NCBI GenBank assembly: GCA_910584045.1
Contig: CAJTYO010000061.1
Location: 1 to 16,909, forward strand
Source: an uncultured Oscillospiraceae bacterium
GTDB lineage: Bacteria > Bacillota > Clostridia > Oscillospirales > Oscillospiraceae
Reading direction: 5' to 3'
Length of the DNA: 16,909 bases
The position numbers and the translations under genes were made by a program. The notes beneath the pieces were generated by a model. The model ran no database searches, had not been told where the DNA came from, and saw only the letters and a list, made by a program, of their open reading frames with translations. Of the stretch, positions 1 through 6,923 are shown in pieces (position 1 is the first letter of the stretch; every line of letters begins with the position of its first letter).

Positions 1-75
1 TGGAGCGGGTGACGAGAATCGAACTCGCATCCCCAGCTTGGAAGGCTGGTGCCCTGGCCATTGTGCTACACCCGC
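1..75 (-). tRNA. tRNA-Gly (anticodon TCC)
   Basis: Read on the minus strand, this is a complete cloverleaf. The acceptor arm GCGGGTG pairs with CACCCGC, the anticodon stem CCAGC/GCTGG encloses the loop CTTCCAA with anticodon TCC, and the T loop reads TTCGATT. The 3' CCA is encoded in the DNA (bases 1-3 on the plus strand), after a T discriminator base. It decodes GGA/GGG glycine codons. A minus-strand promoter lies about 65 bases upstream, so the gene appears to be transcribed on its own or as the first of a cluster running off the left edge. Confidence 0.97.
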
Positions 76-137
76 ATAAAGGGCGGTTGCCCTCCAGCAG
101 TCCGACCGTCTCGCCGCAGCAAACCGTCAGCTTGTAA

Positions 138-166
138 ATAATAGCACGACCAGCCGCATTTGTCAA
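138..166 (-). promoter_or_regulatory. Sigma-A promoter of the tRNA-Gly gene
   Basis: On the minus strand, a perfect -35 box TTGACA (161-166) and a -10 box TATTAT (138-143) are separated by exactly 17 bases. Transcription would start near 131, leaving about 55 bases of leader before the tRNA, to be trimmed by RNase P. Confidence 0.8.
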
Positions 167-325
167 TAACCATGTCATAAATTGTCCATGAAATTTTTTA
201 TCTCCCGTGCCTTGTCCGCATACTGCGTAAAAATATGAACTTCCCTATTCCCTGTCCAAGGTTTTGGGTGTATACTGGTGAAAACTGGGCGGCAGCTGCC
301 GCCGGACAGAAAGGAGCCTTATTTT

Positions 326-1204
326 ATGTCAAAAGTCAGCACCTATATCCGCGAATCCTTTGCTCGGGGGGACAACATCCGGGATGCCGGCCTAACCACA
401 CCGGAGGATGTAGTCCGTTTTGACAACATTGCCTACGGTCCGGACCCCCGCCAACAGTCCCTGGATGTCTATCGTCCCCGAGCCTCTCAGGGACAGATTC
501 TGCCCGTCATTGTCAGCGTCCACGGCGGCGGCTGGGTTTACGGCGACAAGGAGCGCTATCAATTTTACTGTATGAGCCTGGCCCAGCGAGGCTTTGCGGT
601 GGTAAATTTCACATACCGCCTTGCACCGGAAAACAAATTTCCTGCCTCTCTGGAGGATACCAACAGCGTCTTTGGCTGGGTACTGGCCAACGGCGAGAAC
701 TATGGCTTTGACACCCGTCATATCTTTGCCGTGGGCGACTCCGCCGGTGCACAGCTTCTGGGCCTGTATGCCTCGATCTGTACCAATCCCGCCTACGCCT
801 CCTTCTATGACTTCCAGCCCCCCATCGGCTTCCGCCCCACAGCTATAGCACTTAACTGCGGTGCAAGCCGTCTGGTGGAGGACAAGTCGGACCAAACCGT
901 TGCGCTGATGGAGGAACTCCTGCCGGAGAAAGGTACGGACAGAGAACTTTGGCTTCTTGACGTGACGGCCCATATCTCCGGCAACTATCCCCCCACCTTC
1001 TTCATGACCAGTACCGGCGACTTCCTGCGGAAGCAAGCCGGGCCCCTGGCAGCAGCGCTGGTCGAAGCGAATGTTCCCTTCGTCTACCGCTACTATGGCG
1101 ACCAAGATCATCTCCTTCCCCATGTGTTCCACTGCGATGTCCGCTCCGAGGAAGGAAAGCTGTGCAACGACGAAGAGTGCGCCTTTTTCCGTGAGTTCCT
1201 GTAA
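326..1204 (+). CDS. Alpha/beta hydrolase (esterase/lipase, HSL/BD-FAE-like)
   Basis: The 292-residue protein has the hallmarks of the hormone-sensitive-lipase branch of alpha/beta hydrolases. HGGGW at residues 66-70 forms the oxyanion hole, RLAPE lies at 98-102, and GDSAG at 137-141 carries the nucleophile Ser139. The likely acid is Asp232 (TGDFL), and the likely catalytic His lies in the HVF motif near 266, the place of the usual HGF. No signal peptide is seen, so it is probably a cytoplasmic carboxylesterase that hydrolyses small acyl or acetyl esters; the substrate is unknown. The ATG at 326 is preferred over an in-frame GTG at 278 because GAAAGGAG sits 8 bases upstream and homology-like sequence begins after it. 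A weak -10 box TATACT at 271-276 with a poor -35 may be its promoter. No terminator other than the CIRCE hairpin lies between it and clpB. Confidence 0.88.
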   Translation: MSKVSTYIRESFARGDNIRDAGLTTPEDVVRFDNIAYGPDPRQQSLDVYRPRASQGQILPVIVSVHGGGWVYGDKERYQFYCMSLAQRGFAVVNFTYRLAPENKFPASLEDTNSVFGWVLANGENYGFDTRHIFAVGDSAGAQLLGLYASICTNPAYASFYDFQPPIGFRPTAIALNCGASRLVEDKSDQTVALMEELLPEKGTDRELWLLDVTAHISGNYPPTFFMTSTGDFLRKQAGPLAAALVEANVPFVYRYYGDQDHLLPHVFHCDVRSEEGKLCNDEECAFFREFL

Positions 1205-1247
1205 AAAAGATGCTCCTCCCGTAATTTAACAATTTATTCACAGAAAG

Positions 1248-1274
1248 TTAGCACTCTTGTCACGAGAGTGCTAA
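1248..1274 (+). promoter_or_regulatory. CIRCE operator (HrcA binding site)
   Basis: TTAGCACTC, nine bases, GAGTGCTAA is an exact match to the CIRCE consensus bound by the heat-shock repressor HrcA. The inverted repeat extends to 14-bp arms (1243-1279), and most of the spacer can also pair. It lies just upstream of the -35 box of clpB, so it should repress clpB until heat or protein-folding stress titrates HrcA/GroEL. No hrcA gene is present in the window. Confidence 0.95.
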
Positions 1275-1282
1275 CTTTCCTC

Positions 1283-1311
1283 TTTACATTTCAAAGGAAC
1301 GGGTGTATGAT
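1283..1311 (+). promoter_or_regulatory. Sigma-A promoter of clpB
   Basis: TTTACA (1283-1288), a 17-base spacer and TATGAT (1306-1311) form a near-consensus vegetative promoter 8 bases downstream of the CIRCE core. Predicted transcription start is near 1318, giving a leader of about 50 bases. Confidence 0.8.
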
Positions 1312-1331
1312 GTAAACAAAAAAGAAAGGGG

Positions 1332-1350
1332 GACCGGCTCTCTGCCGGTC
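1332..1350 (+). promoter_or_regulatory. Leader hairpin directly upstream of the clpB ribosome binding site
   Basis: GACCGGC, a TCTCT loop and GCCGGTC form a perfect 7-bp GC-rich stem. It ends two bases before the Shine-Dalgarno AAGGAGGT (1353-1360), which itself stays single-stranded in this fold. It lies inside the predicted clpB leader and may stabilise the mRNA or help expose the ribosome binding site. Function is inferred from position only. Confidence 0.5.
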
Positions 1351-1366
1351 CGAAGGAGGTATAATC

Positions 1367-3961
1367 ATGAACTTCGATCAATACACCCAGAACGCCCAGC
1401 AGGCGGTGGCGAACTCCCAATCCATCGCCATTGAGAACGGCCAGCAGCAACTGGAGGGCGAGCATCTGCATCTGGCGCTGCTGCACCAGCAGGAGGGCCT
1501 GGCCCCCCGTCTGCTGACCTACATGGGACTGGATGTGGCGCGTCTGGCCGTGGAGGTCCAGCGGGAGATCGATCGTCTGCCCAAGGTATCCGGCAATGGC
1601 GCCGACCAGCTGTATGCCAGTCGCCGCTTCACCCAGCTCCTGACCACCGCTGAGCAGATCGCCCATCAATTCAAGGACGAATATGTGTCCGTAGAGCACC
1701 TGTACCTGGCCCTGGTGGAGGAGACTGGAACGCCCAGCGCCCGCATCTTCCGCCAATATGGCATCGACAAGGAGAAGATTCTCCAGGCTCTCACCAAGAT
1801 CCGGGGCAGCCAGCGGGTTACCAGTCAGACCCCGGAGGAAAACTACGAGGCCCTGGCCAAGTATGGTCGGGACCTGGTGGAGATGGCCCGGCAGGGCAAG
1901 CTGGATCCGGTCATCGGCCGGGACGCGGAGATACGTCACACCATTCAGATTCTCAGCCGCAAGACCAAAAATAACCCTGTCCTTATCGGCGAGCCGGGCG
2001 TGGGCAAAACCGCCGTGGCTGAGGGACTGGCCCAGCGTATTCTCAACGGCGATGTGCCGGAGGGGCTGAAGGACAAGACCATCTTCGCCCTGGATATGGG
2101 CGCTCTCATCGCCGGGGCCAAGTACCGCGGTGAATTCGAGGAGCGGCTGAAAGCCGTGCTGGGCGAGGTGGAAAAGAGCGAGGGACGCATCCTGCTGTTC
2201 ATCGATGAGCTCCACAGCATCGTGGGCGCGGGCCGCACCGAGGGCAGCATGGACGCAGGGAACCTCCTAAAGCCCAAGCTGGCCCGCGGCGAGCTCCACT
2301 GCATCGGGGCCACAACCCTGGACGAGTACCGAAAGTATATCGAGAAGGACGCTGCCTTAGAGCGCCGGTTTCAGAAAGTGCTTATCGACCAGCCCACAGT
2401 GGAGGACACCATCTCTATCCTTCGGGGTCTCAAGGAGCGCTTTGAGATTCACCACGGTGTGCGAATCACCGACGGGGCGCTGATCGCCTGCGCCTCCCTG
2501 TCGGACCGGTATATCACCGACCGGTTCCTGCCGGACAAGGCCATTGATCTGATGGACGAGGCCGCCAGCAAGATACGCATGGAGATCGACAGTCTCCCCG
2601 CCGAGCTGGACGAGGCCAGCCGCAAGATCATGCAGCTGGAGATCGAAAAGCAGGCCCTCACCAAGGAGGAGGACGCTGGCAGTCAAAACCGGCTGACCCA
2701 TATCGACAGCGAGCTGGCAGAACTGAAGGCCAAAAACGACGCCATGCGGGCCCAGTGGGCAACAGAGAAGCAGTCCATCGCCGGTATCAAGCGCATTAAG
2801 CAGGAGATCGAGGACACCCGCCGCCAGATGGAAGAGGCGGAGCGGGACTACGACCTGGAGAAAATGGCTCGTCTGAAATACGACGCCCTCCCCCGCCTGG
2901 AGCGCCAGCTGGAGGAGGAGCGGCAGCGGGTAGACGCAGGAAAGGACGAGCACCTTCTAAAGGAGGAGGTCACCGAGGAGGAAATCGCCGAAGTTGTCAG
3001 CAAGTGGACCGGCATTCCGGTGCGCAAGCTGGTGGAGAGCGAGAAGGAAAAACTGCTGCATCTGCCGGAGATTCTCCATCGCCGGGTTATCGGCCAGGAC
3101 GAGGCCGTCTCCGTTGTCAGCGAAGCCATTCTCCGCGGCCGGGCGGGGCTGAAGGACGAGAACCGCCCCATCGGGTCCTTCATCTTCCTGGGCCCCACCG
3201 GCGTGGGCAAGACGGAGCTGGCCAAGACCCTGGCCCAGAGCCTGTTCGACGACGAGCGGAACATGATCCGCATTGATATGTCCGAATATATGGAGAAGCA
3301 CGCGGTCAGCCGTCTGGTAGGCGCGCCTCCGGGCTACGTGGGCTACGACGAAGGCGGTCAGCTCACCGAGGCCGTACGGCGCAGACCTTACAGCGTGGTG
3401 CTCTTCGACGAGATCGAGAAGGCCCACCCGGACGTTTTCAACATCCTGCTCCAGCTCCTGGACGACGGCCGCCTGACGGACAACCAGGGCCGGACGGTGG
3501 ACTTTAAGAACACCATCGTCATCATGACCAGCAACATCGGCTCCGCCCTTCTCACGGAGAACCTCCGCCAGGACGGCTCCATCGCCCCTGAGGTTCAGGA
3601 GCAGGTCCGCGCCGCACTTCGGGAGCACTTCCGCCCGGAGTTCCTCAACCGGGTGGATGACATCGTTATCTTCTCCCCCCTGACGGAGATCCAGATCGGC
3701 GGCATCATCGACATCGCCATGGCCGCCGTGTCCCGCCGTCTGGCGGACCGGGACATCACCCTGACCCTGACGGAAGCAGCCCGCTCCTTCATTGCCCGGG
3801 CCAGCTACTCCCCCGCCTACGGTGCGCGACCGGTGAAGCGGTATCTGCAAAAGCATGTGGAGACGGCTCTGGCCTCCATGCTCATCCGCGGGACTCTCTC
3901 CGACGGTCAGCGGGTAACCATCGACAGCGACGGGACGGCCCTCACCTTCTCTGCGGTCTGA
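1367..3961 (+). CDS. clpB: ATP-dependent protein disaggregase ClpB
   Basis: The 864-residue Hsp100 chaperone extracts polypeptides from aggregates together with DnaK/DnaJ/GrpE in the cytoplasm. The domains run in order. The N-terminal Clp_N repeat spans about 1-148. NBD1 has Walker A GEPGVGKT (208-215), pore loop KYRGEFEER (252-260) and Walker B ending IDE (279-281). The middle coiled-coil M domain spans about 410-525, which separates ClpB from ClpA and ClpC. NBD2 has Walker A GPTGVGKT (609-616), pore loop GYVGYDEGG (656-664), Walker B LFDE (679-682), sensor 1 TSN (721-723) and sensor 2 GARPVKR (819-825). There is no IGF/IGL ClpP-docking loop, as expected. Length is normal for the family. AAGGAGGT precedes the ATG by 6 bases. 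Control is by the CIRCE/HrcA site upstream. The gene appears monocistronic. Confidence 0.98.
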   Translation: MNFDQYTQNAQQAVANSQSIAIENGQQQLEGEHLHLALLHQQEGLAPRLLTYMGLDVARLAVEVQREIDRLPKVSGNGADQLYASRRFTQLLTTAEQIAHQFKDEYVSVEHLYLALVEETGTPSARIFRQYGIDKEKILQALTKIRGSQRVTSQTPEENYEALAKYGRDLVEMARQGKLDPVIGRDAEIRHTIQILSRKTKNNPVLIGEPGVGKTAVAEGLAQRILNGDVPEGLKDKTIFALDMGALIAGAKYRGEFEERLKAVLGEVEKSEGRILLFIDELHSIVGAGRTEGSMDAGNLLKPKLARGELHCIGATTLDEYRKYIEKDAALERRFQKVLIDQPTVEDTISILRGLKERFEIHHGVRITDGALIACASLSDRYITDRFLPDKAIDLMDEAASKIRMEIDSLPAELDEASRKIMQLEIEKQALTKEEDAGSQNRLTHIDSELAELKAKNDAMRAQWATEKQSIAGIKRIKQEIEDTRRQMEEAERDYDLEKMARLKYDALPRLERQLEEERQRVDAGKDEHLLKEEVTEEEIAEVVSKWTGIPVRKLVESEKEKLLHLPEILHRRVIGQDEAVSVVSEAILRGRAGLKDENRPIGSFIFLGPTGVGKTELAKTLAQSLFDDERNMIRIDMSEYMEKHAVSRLVGAPPGYVGYDEGGQLTEAVRRRPYSVVLFDEIEKAHPDVFNILLQLLDDGRLTDNQGRTVDFKNTIVIMTSNIGSALLTENLRQDGSIAPEVQEQVRAALREHFRPEFLNRVDDIVIFSPLTEIQIGGIIDIAMAAVSRRLADRDITLTLTEAARSFIARASYSPAYGARPVKRYLQKHVETALASMLIRGTLSDGQRVTIDSDGTALTFSAV

Positions 3962-4361
3962 ACTCCGATCAGTCCGCGTCCCCCGCGCAGTATGATCCAT
4001 CTGCCGTCGTTCCCACATATTTTTCGGCGATATCTCTCCCGTCGCCGTCTACTATTGATACCATTCTCAAATTTGGAGAGCAACCGCGTCACCCGTTGGC
4101 CACCTATGGCGGCTCAGGGCTTTGTAGGGCAGAAATCCAAGAATAACAATGGTTTTTGTCTTGAGGTTAAAGTTTTTTGGTGCCTTTTCTTTCAGGAAAA
4201 AAGTATCCGCTTATTCCCCCAGCTGCGGTGTCAAAAACCGGCGCGGAGACTACTCCGCGCCGGCTCTGCATGTCTAAAAAGATGGTTTGCAGCCTTTTTG
4301 AGAAGGCGTTCGCTTTGCTCTGTGCATCATTCATCACCTGGTGTCCGCCGGCAGAGCCAGT
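3962..4361. other. Non-coding spacer between convergent clpB and greA
   Basis: This 400-base stretch has lower GC than its neighbours. It holds the minus-strand terminator at 4233-4263. It also holds a stem CGGCGA/TCGCCG with an 11-base loop at about 4026-4048, and a T-rich patch at about 4150-4197 with an imperfect inverted repeat. No clear plus-strand terminator for clpB was found. A 55-codon minus-strand frame (4167-4334) crosses the terminator hairpin and is probably not a gene. The longer plus-strand frames here are arginine-rich and lack a convincing ribosome binding site. Confidence 0.6.
4233..4263 (-). terminator. Rho-independent terminator of the natA-natB-epimerase-greA operon
   Basis: On the minus strand, CCGGCGCGGAG, a TAGT loop and CTCCGCGCCGG make a perfect 11-bp stem, followed at once by TTTTT. 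It lies about 100 bases past the greA stop codon in the right orientation. Confidence 0.88.
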
Positions 4362-4865
4362 TCAATACTTCCGGATTTCCAGAGACTCGTCGTCCTCGCC
4401 CTTCTCAATGGAACGAATCACCATATCGTACTGAACGTCATCACTGACCTTTACATGCACCCTCTCCCCCACCTTCCGGCCCAGTAAAGCTTTCCCAACC
4501 GGGGACTCCTTGCTGATCAGCCCCTTTCCCGCATCGGAGCGAAGCGTGGTGACGACTCGCATGGTCATCTCCCGGCCCAACTTCTCGTGAAAGACCTCCA
4601 CCTTGTCAAACAGCCCCACAGCATCCTCCTCGGATTTCGCGGAAATCACCTTGGCGGTTCGAACCATCCGCTCCAGATAGCGGATACGGCTATCGTTGCG
4701 GTTCTTCTCCTGTTTGGCGCACTTATACTCAAAATTCTCGCTGAGATCGCCAAACGCCCGGGCGGTCTGCACATCCTCAATCAGCTTTGGACGCAGCACT
4801 CGTATGCGGTAATCGATCTCCTCTTTCATTTTTTTGACGTCCACCTCGGTCAGCTCGTCATACAT
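4362..4865 (-). CDS. greA: GreA/GreB-family transcript cleavage factor
   Basis: The 167-residue protein has the two GreA domains. An N-terminal antiparallel coiled coil spans about residues 1-78, with the acidic tip GDLSENFEY (39-47). Asp40 and Glu43 match the residues that position the catalytic metal in the RNA polymerase secondary channel. The C-terminal FKBP-like domain has the typical ISKESPVGKALLGRKVGE run. It rescues backtracked RNA polymerase by stimulating cleavage of the nascent RNA. The coiled coil after the tip (KQEKNRNDSRIRYLERM) is less canonical than in housekeeping GreA, so this may be a paralogue. The start at 4865 is chosen for its AGAGGGG 8 bases upstream; an in-frame ATG at 4898 adds 11 residues but has a poor ribosome binding site. 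It lies 73 bases after the epimerase gene and is probably co-transcribed with it. Confidence 0.88.
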   Translation of the reverse strand: MYDELTEVDVKKMKEEIDYRIRVLRPKLIEDVQTARAFGDLSENFEYKCAKQEKNRNDSRIRYLERMVRTAKVISAKSEEDAVGLFDKVEVFHEKLGREMTMRVVTTLRSDAGKGLISKESPVGKALLGRKVGERVHVKVSDDVQYDMVIRSIEKGEDDESLEIRKY

Positions 4866-4938
4866 GGAAAACACCCCTCTGCGATTGGTTTTTTCCATTT
4901 TACCACACCCGCCGGAAAAAGGCCAGAGTTTTCCGCCG

Positions 4939-5736
4939 TCACACTCCGGCGGTCAGCCACGTCAGCACATCATCCACCGTCGTATGCAGTTCCTCCGGAA
5001 TCTCCTTCCGGTTGGTCCGGACGGTCTGGCAGCCAACCGACCTTTCCGCCTCCCAGCGGATTCTCTCCAGTCCCATCGCCTCCGCCAGCCGCCGGCGAAA
5101 TGCGCCGTGAGTACACTCATCCCGGGTCCCCACGTGAAAGATGCCCTCCAGGTTCCGGCGGAGGATATAGTCCGCCCACTCCGCCACCTGATGGTCTGTG
5201 GTGTAATTGATCCGGACATTGTCGTAGACCTGCACAGCCCCGCCGGTCAGGTCCGCCTCTTTCAGCGCCTGCAGCCGCGGCGCGTTCCGGCCCCAGATCT
5301 CCGGTGGGCGAAGGATCACCGCTCGCGCCCCCAGTATCTCCGTCAGCAGACGTTCACAGGCAATTTTAAACCGCCCATAATCGCTCCCCGCGCAGGGCGG
5401 GTCCGATTCATCGTGGGGCCGGTCCACCTCCCCATCGAAGACATTGGCGGTGGAGAGATAGAGCATCCTCCCGCCCCGCTCTGCCAGATAGGCAGCGGCG
5501 ATCCGGTGGGCCTCCAGCTGCCGGCCGAAGTTCCCCCGCAGGCAGGAGATCACCGTCTCCGGCGCGGTCTCCTGTAGGAGCGCCATCAGGCCGCCCTCCT
5601 CCAGCACGTACCGCCGCAGTCCGGCATCCCCCCGCAATGTGCGGCAGGTGCCGTACACCCGGTTATCCGATGTGTTCAGCTTCCGCCGGATGGCCGCCCC
5701 GGCCAGTCCGCCCGCACCCAGAATCAGTATATTTAT
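4939..5736 (-). CDS. NAD(P)-dependent epimerase/reductase (RmlD-like extended SDR), apparent ATA start
   Basis: The reading frame encodes 265 residues of an extended short-chain dehydrogenase. The nucleotide-binding motif GAGGLAG is at residues 7-13 after strand NILIL. STANVFDG (95-102) matches the RmlD-type serine/threonine region, and Tyr120-x3-Lys124 (YGRFK) is the catalytic pair. RmlD relatives reduce or epimerise nucleotide-sugar intermediates; the substrate here is unknown. The first canonical start codon in frame is a GTG at 5658, which would remove the whole dinucleotide-binding motif. An ATA at 5736 starts the expected (M)NILILGAGG sequence and is preceded by AAGGGGG (5745-5751) with 8-base spacing. 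I therefore call the start there. Either the start is non-canonical, or an ATG was mutated or miscalled. The stop codon of the permease gene lies 14 bases upstream, so the genes are tightly linked. Confidence 0.72.
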   Translation of the reverse strand: MNILILGAGGLAGAAIRRKLNTSDNRVYGTCRTLRGDAGLRRYVLEEGGLMALLQETAPETVISCLRGNFGRQLEAHRIAAAYLAERGGRMLYLSTANVFDGEVDRPHDESDPPCAGSDYGRFKIACERLLTEILGARAVILRPPEIWGRNAPRLQALKEADLTGGAVQVYDNVRINYTTDHQVAEWADYILRRNLEGIFHVGTRDECTHGAFRRRLAEAMGLERIRWEAERSVGCQTVRTNRKEIPEELHTTVDDVLTWLTAGV

Positions 5737-5750
5737 TGCCGTATCCCCCT

Positions 5751-6923
5751 TTACCGGGAGAAGATGATCGTCTCACTGTTGAACATCTTTGCCAGAATAA
5801 ACACACCCAGCAGCGTCACAACGGCGTTGATCCCCACCGTGACCGCTACGCCCAGAGGCAGCACCGAGAAGGAGAATACGCCCACCATGCACTGGACGCT
5901 GTTATACAGCGGGATACAGTAGTTCACCAGCTCCTGGGATGCGCCGCCGCCAAACATACCGCTAACTCCCAGCCCCATCGCCAGCAACATCACCGGCATG
6001 GCATAGGTCTGAGCCTCTTTGATAGTCTTTGCAAAGGCTGAAAGAATGGAGATCAGCGTCACTATCACCAGCACGGCGGACAGGATCACCGCAGCCAGCA
6101 GCAGATAGTCCTGAATGCTGTAAATAGCGGCGCTCACCTCGTCCGTTACCCCGCCCATCATCTTGGGCAGAGCCAGCACCGTGCCAACCGTGCTGGACGC
6201 GGCGGAGAGCATAGAGATCAGGGACAGCGCCAGAATCTTTCCCAGGGCCACATCGCTGCGGCGGATGGGGGTAATCAGCATGGTGGCAATGGTGCCACGC
6301 TCCTTCTCGCCGGCGATGGACTCCGGCGCCACAGCGGCACAGCCGGAGTACAGGAACATCATCAGCAGCAACGGCATCATCATGGAGAAGAAGCTCCCCG
6401 CCGTATCCTCTGCCGTGGCCAGATCATAGCCCTCGCCACCGGCATTGACGTCAAATTTGTTCACCATCTGGGCCTCATAGGCATCCAACAGGCCCACCAC
6501 CGTCCGGTAGGCAAAGCTTGAATTGGTAGACGCAGAGTTGTAGTAGATCTCTACGTTGGGAGCGGGCTGCCCAGAGCTGACCTCATATTCCGCCGCTATC
6601 CGGTCAAAATCCTCTGGGAACACCAGCAGCAGGTCCAACCCCTGGTCGGTCACTGCCTCCCTGGCAGCCGCCTCATCCTCCCCAGCAATAATGGCAAATC
6701 CCGTCTGCGGCAGCAGTATTTCCATGGATGCCGGCAGATGGATCGCCTGGACGGTAGGGGTGTATTCCTCGTCCACGCCAAAAGCGTCTCCCATAGCGCC
6801 GCCCATGAAGCTGTAAAGAACATAAATCAGAATGCCGGGAATCAGGATACTGACCACCATCCTCTTGTCGCCGAAAAAGCGGGCCAGCTCCTTTTTCATG
6901 ATGGTAAAAATGCTGTTTTTCAT
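5751..6923 (-). CDS. ABC-2 type exporter permease (NatB-like)
   Basis: The 390-residue membrane protein has a short cytoplasmic N-terminus, a first membrane helix at about 22-42 and a large extracytoplasmic domain at about 45-175. About five further helices follow (roughly 178-200, 228-250, 272-298, 306-325 and 352-378). The cytoplasmic motif GEKERGT at 205-211, followed by TPIRRSDVALGK, is the conserved ABC-2 permease signature next to the second helix. It should pair with the ATPase encoded just upstream to form a NatAB-type exporter. NatAB of Bacillus subtilis extrudes sodium, but relatives export peptides, drugs or lipids, so the substrate is unassigned. Its ATG overlaps the ATPase stop codon (ATGA, 6920-6923), which indicates translational coupling and one-to-one production. 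Confidence 0.9.
   Translation of the reverse strand: MKNSIFTIMKKELARFFGDKRMVVSILIPGILIYVLYSFMGGAMGDAFGVDEEYTPTVQAIHLPASMEILLPQTGFAIIAGEDEAAAREAVTDQGLDLLLVFPEDFDRIAAEYEVSSGQPAPNVEIYYNSASTNSSFAYRTVVGLLDAYEAQMVNKFDVNAGGEGYDLATAEDTAGSFFSMMMPLLLMMFLYSGCAAVAPESIAGEKERGTIATMLITPIRRSDVALGKILALSLISMLSAASSTVGTVLALPKMMGGVTDEVSAAIYSIQDYLLLAAVILSAVLVIVTLISILSAFAKTIKEAQTYAMPVMLLAMGLGVSGMFGGGASQELVNYCIPLYNSVQCMVGVFSFSVLPLGVAVTVGINAVVTLLGVFILAKMFNSETIIFSR

Noticed and set aside
392..1132. Long minus-strand open frame opposite the alpha/beta hydrolase
   Set aside because: It is the antisense of a clear gene with catalytic motifs, has no ribosome binding site or recognisable domain, and reflects GC-rich codon use.
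1360..1369. TATAAT directly before the clpB start codon as a leaderless promoter
   Set aside because: There is no -35 at the right distance, and these bases are the spacer between a strong Shine-Dalgarno and the ATG.
2957..4018. 353-codon minus-strand frame opposite clpB
   Set aside because: It is a shadow of NBD2 of ClpB. Composition is rich in Gly, Arg and Val with no known motif.
3962..4361. Possible riboswitch or CRISPR array in the longest gene-free stretch
   Set aside because: No regularly spaced direct repeats and no known riboswitch core motif could be recognised. The only strong structure is the minus-strand terminator.
3992..4447. 151-codon plus-strand frame in the clpB-greA spacer
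   Set aside because: It is Arg/Phe-rich, has no ribosome binding site, and runs across the greA terminator and into the greA 3' end.
4834..5577. 247-codon plus-strand frame opposite the epimerase gene
   Set aside because: It is antisense to a Rossmann-fold gene with a full motif set, and is proline/arginine-rich without a ribosome binding site.
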